Of a DNA stretch of 13,918 nt, positions 6,470 through 13,424 are shown piece after piece (position 1 is the stretch's first letter; the number at the start of each line of letters is the position of its first letter). Location of the stretch: contig JALSNH010000107.1 in NCBI GenBank assembly GCA_026987085.1, positions 1 through 13,918 of the forward strand. The letters run 5' to 3'. This stretch comes from Aquificota bacterium (GTDB lineage Bacteria > Aquificota > Aquificia > Aquificales > QOAS01). A program made the position numbers and the translations under genes. Below the pieces are notes generated by a model. It was given only the letters and a program-made list of their open reading frames with translations. It made no database searches and was not told where the DNA came from.

Positions 6470-9202
6470 TCAAACCTCCTTGGTGGTTTTCTTTAAATTC
6501 CTCGTTAGCATCAAAAGGTAAGCCAAAAATACAAGTCCCCCTTCAAGGTTTACAAGTCCCTCCTTTTCGGGGTCTATAAAAATTTCTTCCAACTCCTTTT
6601 GGAGGTCTTCGTTTTTAACATTTCTCGCCAATTGGTAGTAAAAGTAGGGAATAAACCTGTAGAGTTCCTCTTCCCTTTCAACCGAGCCTTCTTTGGTGAT
6701 GTCCTTTATAGCCTTTAACTTTATATAGAGTCGGTATAGGAGGCTCCTTGAGATGTCGCCGTTTTCAAAAAACTCCAATAGGTGGCGGGCTTTCTCTTCC
6801 AACTCCGAAAGTTTATTCCACTCTAAAACCGACTCAAAAAGGGCTATTTTGTCCTTTTTACCACTCTCGGAGACCTTGGATTTCGCCCTACCTTCAAGGG
6901 AGTCGGTAATATCGGAAGCAAGCCTTATAGGGAAGTTTCCTTTAAACAGACCCAAACCGGCGGATATTCCGAAGTTGGGATTTTTGCAGGTGTATTCCTC
7001 AAACTCCTTCCTAATGAGGGTAGCGGTTTTTATTGCCACATTCCAAGGAGCGATTAAAAATAGGTCGTCCCCACCGCTGAAGACGGTATAAACAACACTT
7101 TCCACTTCGGGTAGATATTTGGCTTCCTCACTATCTTTGTAGTCTTTTTCTAAAAGCTCCCTTTTTAGGTCTCTTAAAAATCTATCCACGTAAAGGGAAA
7201 AGAACAAATCCAACATCCTACTTAGGGTGGCTATCCGCGAAAAGGTGTAGTTCTTTATTCCCGCCATAAAGATTAAGCCGAGGTTGTCTACATCCGCCTT
7301 AAAGTAGCCTAATTTTTTGTCTCCCAAAGAGAGCTCCTCAAGGACCGTAAAGGGGATTATGTCGTTTTCTTTAAATTCCTCCTTTTGTTCCGATTTTTCC
7401 CTTTCTTCCTCCAATAGGGGTTTTAGGTTTTCATGCTCCACTTTGAGGGAGGGAACCGCTTGGCATATAAACCTAAAGCCGAGTATGTTGGGGTCGTTTT
7501 CTATGTCGGTTGCGTTGAGTTTGAAGATTTTTATCTCCCTTTTGAGTTTTCCCCAATCTATCCAACCCAACTCGGGAACGAAAACCTTTTTGTCAACAGC
7601 GGAGGCTATAAGTTTAAGGTTTTCCTCCGAAAGGAGAAATACCGTTCCCAACTTAGGGAGTTTAAAAAACGCTTTCCTTTCGTGGGGTTCTAAATTTTCA
7701 TCCCTCAAAAAGGCTATATACCTAACTTTGGGAAGGAAAGCTCCCACCTGTTGAAAGGTTTCGCACCAAGGACAAAATTCTTTACCATCGTTTTCAGCTT
7801 TAACCTCCCACCCGCAGGAAGGGCATAGAATGATTTCTTCACCTTCCCTTATTAGTTTTTCTATCCTTTTGTTTGCAAGCTCATCCAACCTAAGGAGGTT
7901 TAACTTGAATTTTTTCCTCTTTTCGTTGGCTAATTTGGTATGAAGCCTTTTAACGACCTCTTGGTAGTTTTCCAAATCCTTTAGCGGGAATATCTCCCAA
8001 GCCAGAACAAAGCCGAGCCTTCCGCCAAACTCTTCTATAAGGATTCGCTCTATCTCCTTTTGAAATTTCTTTAACTTTTCCTCTATTCCCTCCTCAAAGC
8101 CTATAAGCAGTTGAAACTTTCCGGCGGAGGCATAAAGGGTGTTAATAGTCGGGTTGTAGTCTAAATTTTCCAAAATGTAGTTAGCTATAAGCTCGGGAAG
8201 TAATGCCAAAAAGAAACTCCTTGCCCTAAGTCGTTTGGCAACCCCCTTTATATTTCTAACCCCAAAGAGGAACTTTTGAATTCCGCTTATATCTCCCTCT
8301 ATGAGGATTAGGAAGGGCTCTTTTCCCTCCCTTAGTTGTTTTAGGTTGTAATCAGTCACAAAGGAGGTCGCTATGGCGGATACACCCCTTGAGTGGTCAA
8401 ATAAAGAGATATCCGGGTAGTGGTATGTTCCCTTTTCCCTATCGTAGGTAGAAGATGGAACACTCCAAAGGTATTTATAAAACAGGTAGTAAACTTTGGC
8501 GGTTAGCTTGGAAATATCTTTAACCCCTTTTAGGGTCTTCTCTAAAGCATTTTCAAAACCATCTAAGAGTTTCCCGTAATCACCATAAAGTTCCTCAAAG
8601 AGTTCCTTATCTACCTTTCTAACCTCCGAGGAAGTTCCGGATTTTTCCTCCAACAGAGAGGGAAAAATTAAATCTCTTACCTCTTTGGAGGTTGTATTTT
8701 CATTAACCTCCAAAGGTTTTATTGGATAAACCCAATCCCTATTGGGGTTATTTTCAAAAATCTCTATACCTTCAAAGACGGAGTGAAGTCTTTTTTCCTT
8801 CGGAGGTAGTTCATCTCTTTGCTCTTTATCTCTCTCGGAGGCGGAGGTTGTATCCGCCCTTTGGTAGATTTGGGCACAAAACTTGTAATTTCCCGCCCTG
8901 TTTGGTTCGTGATGGTAAAAGGCGGAAAGGATGACCTCCAAAGGTTCTATTTTTTCGCAATCCTCTAAAAGTTTGTAATTTTTGCAAATTTCCTTTAGTT
9001 GGCTTTTTAAATCCCCTTCAAATTCAAACTCCTTTAGGAGGTTTTCTATCCAATTTTTTCCAAGTTCCTCATGGAGGTATTTGTGTTTATCGGTTTCCCT
9101 CTTTTGGGAATCCTCTAAACGGGTTTTCAGTTTCCCTATATCGTGGAGGAGAGAACCCAACCCTATGAGTTCCCTTAAAGCTCTTAAACCTTCAAGTGGC
9201 AT
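6470..9202 (-). CDS. csm1: Csm1 (Cas10), type III-A HD nuclease and cyclic oligoadenylate synthase
   Basis: This is the large subunit of the Csm complex. On target RNA binding the family degrades ssDNA with its HD domain and makes cyclic oligoadenylate with the Palm domains. It has 910 residues, at the long end for Csm1. Domains in order: HD domain with LLHDIGK (H20-D21), H97-H98 and the closing ADTTSASER; Palm1 beginning at EGDISGIQKF (G303-Q309); a zinc-ribbon C460-x2-C463...C477-x2-C480; Palm2 with SGGDDLFLIAP (G710-G711-D712-D713); and a helical C-terminal domain. All catalytic residues are present, which fits the Csx1 effector downstream. An in-frame TAA three codons upstream fixes the ATG at 9202. 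No clear ribosome site is visible, unlike most later genes. It is the first gene of the operon and diverges from the CRISPR leader. Confidence 0.95.
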   Translation of the reverse strand: MPLEGLRALRELIGLGSLLHDIGKLKTRLEDSQKRETDKHKYLHEELGKNWIENLLKEFEFEGDLKSQLKEICKNYKLLEDCEKIEPLEVILSAFYHHEPNRAGNYKFCAQIYQRADTTSASERDKEQRDELPPKEKRLHSVFEGIEIFENNPNRDWVYPIKPLEVNENTTSKEVRDLIFPSLLEEKSGTSSEVRKVDKELFEELYGDYGKLLDGFENALEKTLKGVKDISKLTAKVYYLFYKYLWSVPSSTYDREKGTYHYPDISLFDHSRGVSAIATSFVTDYNLKQLREGKEPFLILIEGDISGIQKFLFGVRNIKGVAKRLRARSFFLALLPELIANYILENLDYNPTINTLYASAGKFQLLIGFEEGIEEKLKKFQKEIERILIEEFGGRLGFVLAWEIFPLKDLENYQEVVKRLHTKLANEKRKKFKLNLLRLDELANKRIEKLIREGEEIILCPSCGWEVKAENDGKEFCPWCETFQQVGAFLPKVRYIAFLRDENLEPHERKAFFKLPKLGTVFLLSEENLKLIASAVDKKVFVPELGWIDWGKLKREIKIFKLNATDIENDPNILGFRFICQAVPSLKVEHENLKPLLEEEREKSEQKEEFKENDIIPFTVLEELSLGDKKLGYFKADVDNLGLIFMAGIKNYTFSRIATLSRMLDLFFSLYVDRFLRDLKRELLEKDYKDSEEAKYLPEVESVVYTVFSGGDDLFLIAPWNVAIKTATLIRKEFEEYTCKNPNFGISAGLGLFKGNFPIRLASDITDSLEGRAKSKVSESGKKDKIALFESVLEWNKLSELEEKARHLLEFFENGDISRSLLYRLYIKLKAIKDITKEGSVEREEELYRFIPYFYYQLARNVKNEDLQKELEEIFIDPEKEGLVNLEGGLVFLAYLLMLTRNLKKTTKEV
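6475..6480 (-). promoter_or_regulatory. Ribosome binding site deciding the csm2 start
   Basis: AGGAGG, 7 nt before the ATG at 6467 and only 1 nt from the alternative TTG at 6473. It lies inside the last codons of csm1. Confidence 0.65.
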
Positions 9203-9270
9203 TTTTGGTTATTTTAAATCTTGGTGGTTTTTGATAGCAACATCTATAGGGCAAATTTCACTTGCCTTTA

Positions 9271-9298
9271 AACTTGACAAAAGCCAAAACTTGACAAA
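9271..9298. repeat. 17-bp-period direct repeat AACTTGACAAA x2
   Basis: AACTTGACAAA occurs at 9271-9281 and 9288-9298, exactly 17 bp apart, about 70-96 bp upstream of the csm1 ATG. The period places the two copies on nearly the same DNA face if a regulator binds. Each contains TTGACA on the plus strand, but no good -10 follows either copy. Confidence 0.5.
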
Positions 9299-9490
9299 CC
9301 GATTTTTGTTAGTAAATACTAAAATAAAACCAAAGGAAGTTTGGTAAATAGCAATATAAAACCATTTTAGGTTATGCGGTATTTAGTCCTAAAAAGGAAT
9401 TTATTTTAAATCCGACCTCCAAAAATTGAGCAAAAAGTTTCAAATAACCCTCAAATTGCGTTAAAGTTTATATAAACTTCTGGAGTTTAA

Positions 9491-9512
9491 CCAATTTTGT
9501 AAACAAAATGGG
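9491..9512. repeat. Palindrome in the csm1-CRISPR intergenic region
   Basis: ATTTTGT (9494-9500) and ACAAAAT (9503-9509) are separated by AA. The stem is extended by CC/GG beyond one mismatch. It could be an operator or weak hairpin; only four T residues follow on the plus strand, so a terminator is unlikely. Confidence 0.4.
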
Positions 9513-9641
9513 TTTTACATTCAAAAATTCCGCAAATAGGTGGCTATATTGCTCAAAATTTTCACTTAAATGGAGAAAAATAAAATGTCAAGTATCCTGA
9601 TTTTGGTTTTGTAAATGTCAAACTTTAAAGGTTCTTAGGGC

Positions 9642-9670
9642 TTGACTTTTCCCTCCCTTTGTGGTATATA
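9642..9670 (+). promoter_or_regulatory. Plus-strand sigma70-type promoter for the CRISPR leader
   Basis: TTGACT (9642-9647), 17-nt spacer, TATATA (9665-9670), pointing toward the array. The transcript would start near 9677 and run through the two leader hairpins into the first repeat at 9853. This is the best promoter match in the window's middle third. Confidence 0.65.
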
Positions 9671-9695
9671 GTCAAATTAAGAATTAGGTTCGGTT

Positions 9696-9781
9696 CCTTG
9701 GCAACTGAATAATGTCAAGGCTCTCCAAACCCGCATGGGAGTAAGCTCATCGTTCCTCTCTTAGAGCGATGCGGGTTAGAG
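9696..9781 (+). ncRNA. Structured RNA element in the CRISPR leader (two adjoining hairpins)
   Basis: Hairpin 1 is CCTTGGCA (9696-9703) paired with TGTCAAGG (9713-9720), 8 bp including one G-U, with a 9-nt loop. Hairpin 2 starts at the very next base: CTCT (9721-9724) plus AACCCGCAT (9728-9736) pair with ATGCGGGTT (9769-9777) plus AGAG (9778-9781), with a CCA bulge on the 5' side. Inside the 32-nt apical region, GCTC (9745-9748) can pair with GAGC (9764-9767). The element lies downstream of the 9642-9670 promoter and upstream of the array. I do not recognise it as tRNA, tmRNA, SRP RNA, 6S RNA or a known riboswitch. It could be a separate small RNA or a structured part of the pre-crRNA leader. 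Confidence 0.5.
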
Positions 9782-9852
9782 TGATATATATAACTATTTG
9801 TGGGGTTTTTCAAATTTCAAATGCTTGATTTATGCGGATTTCAGAGGGTAGG

Positions 9853-10037
9853 GTTGAAGTTAATGCCCGCTAAATGCGGGATTGCGACAGAATTTCGCTG
9901 CAAGGATAGGACCTACACCTTTAATATGCTTGTTGAAGTTAATGCCCGCTAAAGCGGGATTGCGACTACGGTCCATATCAGGACACTCTCTAGCAAATTC
10001 TTGCTGCAGTAAGGCCTGCTAAATGCGGGATTGCAAC
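9853..10037 (+). CRISPR. Short CRISPR array: two repeats, two spacers, degenerate terminal repeat
   Basis: Repeat 1 (9853-9888, 36 nt) begins GTTGAAGTTAATG, has a CCCGC-TAAAT-GCGGG stem-loop and ends ATTGCGAC, which fits the 8-nt 5' handle of type I/III crRNAs. Repeat 2 (9932-9966, 35 nt) is identical except that one T of the loop is missing. The third copy (about 10002-10037) keeps GCTAAATGCGGGATTGC but is degenerate in its 5' half and ends CAAC. Spacer 1 is 9889-9931 (43 nt); spacer 2 is 9967 to about 10001 (35 nt). The handle, the decay at the right end and the upstream promoter all say that it is transcribed rightward, divergent from the csm operon. No cas6 is visible in the window. Confidence 0.9.
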
Positions 10038-10405
10038 TACCCCTCTTAAAGCTTGCCGGATACGGGTTATAAAGAACTCAAAAGGTCTCCAAAACTTTAA
10101 CTGATAAGTGTTTCCAGGACTTGGGCTAATTTTTAATTCTTTCTTTGAAAAGAGGCAGATTTAATGCTTGAACACCAAGGGGACACTTACTACATAGAAA
10201 TCCAATCGGTGTTTCTTTAGTATCTTTTTCTCATGTTGATACTTTACATAGATAAGTTTGCTTACTCCCCTGTTTGCTGTCCTTAACTACAAAATGGGAC
10301 CAAATTCAAAACATTGAAGTCTGTTTACTAAATCTTTTGTTAGTTCCTTTGTTATTTTTTACCATATTTGTCATATTAGATTAACTCTATTGTTATTCTA
10401 TTATT
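10038..10405. other. Noncoding stretch between the CRISPR array and the R-M genes
   Basis: No complete gene is seen. It contains the inverted-repeat unit at 10102-10192. On the minus strand, a 34-codon stretch without an ATG overlaps its right arm and encodes GFLCSKCPLG in its middle; I cannot assign it. No terminator is evident for the array or for the restriction gene. Confidence 0.5.
10102..10192. repeat. Inverted-repeat unit, possible small mobile-element remnant
   Basis: The left arm TAAGTGTTTCCAGGACTTGG (10105-10124) and the right arm, minus strand, TAAGTGTCCCCTTGG (10189-10175) match except for a TT/CC difference and a gap. Just outside, TGA and TAG are similar as well. The arms enclose about 50 bp with no ORF. 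This resembles a MITE or the fused ends of an insertion sequence. I see no target-site duplication, so it may be decayed or not mobile at all. Confidence 0.4.
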
Positions 10406-11440
10406 TTATATTTCTTTTACATCATTTATAAGCTTTTTAAAACCTGCAGTATTAACAAAGAAATTGTTTTTATAATTCTTTAAAATGGTTTTTATTTTTT
10501 CATATTGTGTTAAAAGTTTTGTATTATTAGATATTGCATTCAATCTTTCACCCTTTTCAAGTTTTATAAAAAGATTAAAGTATAAGCCATCAAGAAAACT
10601 AACATAATGAATATTTTCATTGTTTTCCTGATATTCAATGAAATCTATTAATTCTAGAATCTGTTTATCTTGCCCTCCACCTTCTTCTTTTATATGCTTT
10701 GCTTCAATAATAAAAATTTCATCATTTACTTTTAAAACTACATCAGGAACTTTGTTGTGATGTGTATCTCCAAATTTATAAGCTATATTTAGCTCCTTTC
10801 TTATAATATTGCATAAATCCACACTGTTTTTAGCATCTTGATTCTCATCAACTATATAATAAGCGAACTGGAAGGATTTTAAATGAGCTATTTTCCAAAC
10901 TTTTTGTATGCTGCTTTTAAAACTTCCAATGATAATATCTTCAAGTTTTTTAACCCCTGAGTTGCTTTGCCGTTTAGAGGTTCTATCATCATATAAAGCT
11001 TGAACTACAACATTACTACATCCTTCTTTATCGTATAGTCTTTTACGTTCTTTGCAATAATATTTTATAGCTTCACGTAAGAAATTTCTTTTACTTTCTT
11101 CTCCAAATAATTTTGGTAATTTTCTTAAAAATAGTGAATAAGACATACCTAAAGTTTTCCAAAAAGCTACAAATTCTGTATGTTGAATATTTGGAACGCT
11201 ACTTAATAAGTAATCTATTTTTTTAAGTAAAAAACCTAAAATTGTTTCTTTTTCTTCTGATGGTAAATCTTCATCAAGAATTGTGCAATATATAGATAAA
11301 TAATTTCTTAATGTGTTTACAGATTTTATAAGTTCTTTATTAGTAATAATAGTTTCAATAGAAAAATAAAATGGATCTAGAATAGGTTCCGGATTATTAC
11401 AAGAATGTTCCCAATAAGAAATATTATTCTTTAATGCCAT
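10406..11440 (-). CDS. Putative type II restriction endonuclease, PD-(D/E)XK fold
   Basis: This 344-residue protein lies directly after an adenine methyltransferase. Near its C-terminal third it has V-P-D233-VVLKVNDEIFII-E246-A-K248, a clean PD-x12-E-A-K active site, followed by a GGGQDKQ loop and a helix (ILELIDFI). I cannot match it to a named enzyme, so the recognition site is unknown. The frame is open to 11494, but the ATG at 11440 has GAGGGAGA upstream (11445-11452) and overlaps the methyltransferase stop by only 17 nt; the longer form would overlap by 71 nt. Translation after the methyltransferase fits the usual need to protect host DNA first. The gene is strongly AT-rich, unlike the csm genes and trpS, which suggests horizontal acquisition. 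Confidence 0.78.
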   Translation of the reverse strand: MALKNNISYWEHSCNNPEPILDPFYFSIETIITNKELIKSVNTLRNYLSIYCTILDEDLPSEEKETILGFLLKKIDYLLSSVPNIQHTEFVAFWKTLGMSYSLFLRKLPKLFGEESKRNFLREAIKYYCKERKRLYDKEGCSNVVVQALYDDRTSKRQSNSGVKKLEDIIIGSFKSSIQKVWKIAHLKSFQFAYYIVDENQDAKNSVDLCNIIRKELNIAYKFGDTHHNKVPDVVLKVNDEIFIIEAKHIKEEGGGQDKQILELIDFIEYQENNENIHYVSFLDGLYFNLFIKLEKGERLNAISNNTKLLTQYEKIKTILKNYKNNFFVNTAGFKKLINDVKEI

Positions 11441-12866
11441 AATATCTCCCTCTTTTATTGAGATTATAAAGAAAATTAATAACCTCTTCTGCATTACCAG
11501 AATACACCAAAGTTTTTAATTCCTTCTTACTTTCTTCTGTAAGCTCTAAAATAGGGAATGTTGCTATTAAGTCTTTAACTTGTGTAAGACCTAAATATTT
11601 TCTAGTATATTCGCTTTGAGAATATTTATAAGTTGTCATAAATTCACTGTCAGTAAGTTTTCGGAAATAGTCTAATATTAGATTAAAATAATCTTTAAGA
11701 AAAATTTGATCTTGATAACTTAAAGTAGGATATAGAAAAAGTTGTATTGGATGTGTTCTATATGGAGCTTTACTTACTAATAGCCCGTCAACCCCAAAAA
11801 TTTCTTTTATTACATATAAACCAGCTTTACCTTTCTTAGTTCCAGTATCAAGTGTTCTAATAAAAAGTATATTATTTTTTATTTTTGTACAAAAAGAATT
11901 GTTTACTTTGAAATTTTTTACTCTATACCCTTTAGGGGTATATTCATTTACATCTAAAACTTTTATTTCACAATTTCCTATATTCTTTTTTATATCTTCT
12001 AAAAATAGATAAAATTTTACTTTTATTGGATTTTTAACTTTCATAATGGAACAAAAATCTTTAAACTCGGTACCTGCTCTATAATGATATTTGGGTTTTA
12101 GAATATATATTCTTGATTTCTCTGTACTATTTAACTTTAAAGCTTTAAATTTTTGGGTTTCATCCCTTTTTGTATCTTTGCGTTCAAAGAAGCAAATAAC
12201 TGTATGAGTACCTGTATGTTTAAAAATTTTTTTCTCAAAAATAATAGCTTTTGTAATATTATAAAAAGAAAGGAAATCCTTTCTAATTTTATTAGATACT
12301 GAACTACCAAATAAAAAATTAGATGGTATTATATATATCATTTTAGGAATATTATGTCTTAAATCGTTAATAAGGGCTAATTGGTAAAGATCTTGGTATC
12401 CTTCATTTTCCCCTTCAAAATATTTAAGGTATTTGTCTAAATTTTTATTTTTTGAAATATTACCAAGATATAAATAAGGAGGATTTGTAATATGATATAC
12501 AGGGAATTTTTCTTGTAGAATAAATTCAGGATAATTAGCAATTGTATCTCTTACTTTAATTTTTTCCCTTGCTAGTTTTTCTGGAATTCCATATTTAATT
12601 GCATTTTGTACAGCGCGTTCCACCATCTCGGGGTGGATATCAAACAAATAAATATGGTCCCTAAAAAAGTCTATTTTATTTTCAGAAGGAATTTCGTCTA
12701 AGATCGGCAAGATTAAATTCCCTTCTCCAGCAAAAAGGTCAACCCATAAATAATTATATAATTTATCTTTTATTTCTGGAAGAATATACGTTTTAAATAT
12801 TTCTATTGGGGTAAAATATTGTCCATAAACTCTAATTTCTTTTTTAGATACCACAGTACCTTTCAT
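11424..12866 (-). CDS. Type II N6-adenine DNA methyltransferase (NPPY)
   Basis: This protein transfers a methyl group from S-adenosylmethionine to adenine N6 in the recognition sequence of its partner endonuclease. The 480 residues follow the gamma-class order: motif X GQYFTP (15-20), motif I VDLFAGEGN (42-50) binding SAM, an acidic residue D76 in YLFDIHPEMVERA (motif II), and catalytic motif IV ITNPPY (126-131). The target-recognition region follows in the C-terminal half, with many Lys/Tyr/Asn residues. The ATG at 12866 has only a weak AAAGG close upstream, and a tandem 9-bp repeat (12881-12898) lies just before it. It precedes and overlaps the endonuclease gene by 17 nt, forming a two-gene R-M operon with no separate controller gene visible. 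Low GC sets it apart from flanking genes. Confidence 0.9.
   Translation of the reverse strand: MKGTVVSKKEIRVYGQYFTPIEIFKTYILPEIKDKLYNYLWVDLFAGEGNLILPILDEIPSENKIDFFRDHIYLFDIHPEMVERAVQNAIKYGIPEKLAREKIKVRDTIANYPEFILQEKFPVYHITNPPYLYLGNISKNKNLDKYLKYFEGENEGYQDLYQLALINDLRHNIPKMIYIIPSNFLFGSSVSNKIRKDFLSFYNITKAIIFEKKIFKHTGTHTVICFFERKDTKRDETQKFKALKLNSTEKSRIYILKPKYHYRAGTEFKDFCSIMKVKNPIKVKFYLFLEDIKKNIGNCEIKVLDVNEYTPKGYRVKNFKVNNSFCTKIKNNILFIRTLDTGTKKGKAGLYVIKEIFGVDGLLVSKAPYRTHPIQLFLYPTLSYQDQIFLKDYFNLILDYFRKLTDSEFMTTYKYSQSEYTRKYLGLTQVKDLIATFPILELTEESKKELKTLVYSGNAEEVINFLYNLNKRGRYYGIKE
11445..11452 (-). promoter_or_regulatory. Ribosome binding site deciding the endonuclease start
   Basis: GAGGGAGA lies 4 nt before the ATG at 11440, inside the last codons of the methyltransferase gene. 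It supports the shorter 344-residue product. Confidence 0.5.
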
Positions 12867-12880
12867 ACCTTTTAAATTTA

Positions 12881-12898
12881 TTGTAGTAATTGTAGTAA
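12881..12898. repeat. Tandem 9-bp repeat upstream of the methyltransferase start
   Basis: TTGTAGTAA occurs twice in a row (12881-12889, 12890-12898), 14 bp before the methyltransferase ATG. Its place in the 5' untranslated or promoter region suggests an operator, perhaps for self-control by the methyltransferase. It may equally be simple AT-rich sequence. Confidence 0.4.
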
Positions 12899-13027
12899 AA
12901 GATTTAAATCAAAAAGGAAAAAAATATCTATTTTACTTAGACTTTCAAAGATTAGTAGAAGAATAATTAATTTTTTCAGCGCGTTAACTCAAGAGAAATG
13001 TAATTTTTATAATCAAATTTTAAATCC

Positions 13028-13062
13028 CTGAAATTTCAGCTTTTAATCTTTTAAAGATTAAA
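13028..13062. repeat. Two adjacent perfect palindromes, operator-like
   Basis: CTGAAATTTCAG (13028-13039) is a perfect 12-bp palindrome. Two bases later, TTTAATCTTT (13042-13051) and AAAGATTAAA (13053-13062) are perfect 10-bp arms around one base. They lie 39 bp upstream of the -35 of the plus-strand promoter at 13101 and about 160 bp upstream of the methyltransferase start. Confidence 0.5.
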
Positions 13063-13100
13063 CTGTACTTGTTCTATATACTTATTTTTTTATAAAAAAG

Positions 13101-13129
13101 TTGACATACTTTTTTGTACCTACTTTATA
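13101..13129 (+). promoter_or_regulatory. Orphan plus-strand promoter
   Basis: TTGACA (13101-13106), 17-nt spacer, TTTATA (13124-13129; TTATAT with an 18-nt spacer). It is a strong match, but it points toward trpS on the opposite strand with no clear plus-strand gene downstream. The transcript would be either a noncoding RNA or antisense to trpS. Confidence 0.5.
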
Positions 13130-13397
13130 TTTTTTTTACAATTTTCTACATTAAATGTTTTACATTCAAAAGAAAATTTTTTATGGAATTTTTTCAGGTA
13201 TTGATAACAAAAGATTTTAAACTTTAGAACTTCTACAAGCCTTTATCTAATAAGGATTTACAGGGAGCGAGTTAATCTTTACCCTATAAAAATGGACCCA
13301 AAAGACAAAAAGAAAATCACCAAGAAAAAAAAGATCTACAACATACTCTTATAGGAAATTATTAAAGGACCTACCAATCCAATTTACTCTCGAGTGG

Positions 13398-13424
13398 CTC
13401 GGGATGGATTGTTCCTATTCCGAG
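13398..13424. other. Hairpin downstream of trpS
   Basis: CTCGGGATGGA (13398-13408) pairs with TCCTATTCCGAG (13413-13424) with one wobble and one bulge, around a TTGT loop. It lies 28 nt past the trpS stop. No U-run follows in the trpS direction, so it is not a classical intrinsic terminator; it may protect the mRNA 3' end. Confidence 0.4.

Larger units (their letters stand above)
9203..9641. other. AT-rich divergent intergenic region between csm1 and the CRISPR leader
   Basis: There is no gene in this stretch. The minus-strand promoter of the csm operon should lie here, but I see no convincing -35/-10 pair for it. The region holds a duplicated AACTTGACAAA (9271-9281, 9288-9298), a TTTTAGG/CCTAAAA inverted pair (9365-9371, 9388-9394), and a near-perfect palindrome at 9491-9512 (arms ATTTTGT/ACAAAAT). 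It also holds AAATGTCAA twice (9583-9591, 9613-9621). Confidence 0.5.

Noticed and set aside
7433..7693. 86-codon plus-strand frame inside csm1
   Set aside because: It is a shadow of the csm1 coding strand, with no start signal and no plausible neighbours.
9691..9701. GGTTCGGTTCC, resembling a tRNA T-arm
   Set aside because: No acceptor, D or anticodon arms can be built around it, and its CC falls in the 8-bp leader hairpin.
9725..9760. Short leader-peptide frame on the minus strand in the CRISPR leader (ATG, 11 codons, ending in TGA)
   Set aside because: It is very short, has poor ribosome-site spacing, and sits within the plus-strand hairpin.
9673..9830. 6S-like closing stem AAATTAAG/CTTGATTT around the leader hairpins
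   Set aside because: Eight A/U-rich pairs with a wobble over 150 nt is weak, and no 6S-type central bubble could be traced.
13292..13354. Lys-rich 20-codon plus-strand frame starting MDPKDKKK
   Set aside because: No well-placed ribosome site, low-complexity AAA/AAG sequence, and no recognisable family; noted only as intergenic content.
9911..13360. Spacer 1 sharing AGGACCTAC with the intergenic region near 13356 as a self-target
   Set aside because: Only a 9-nt match without extension, expected by chance.
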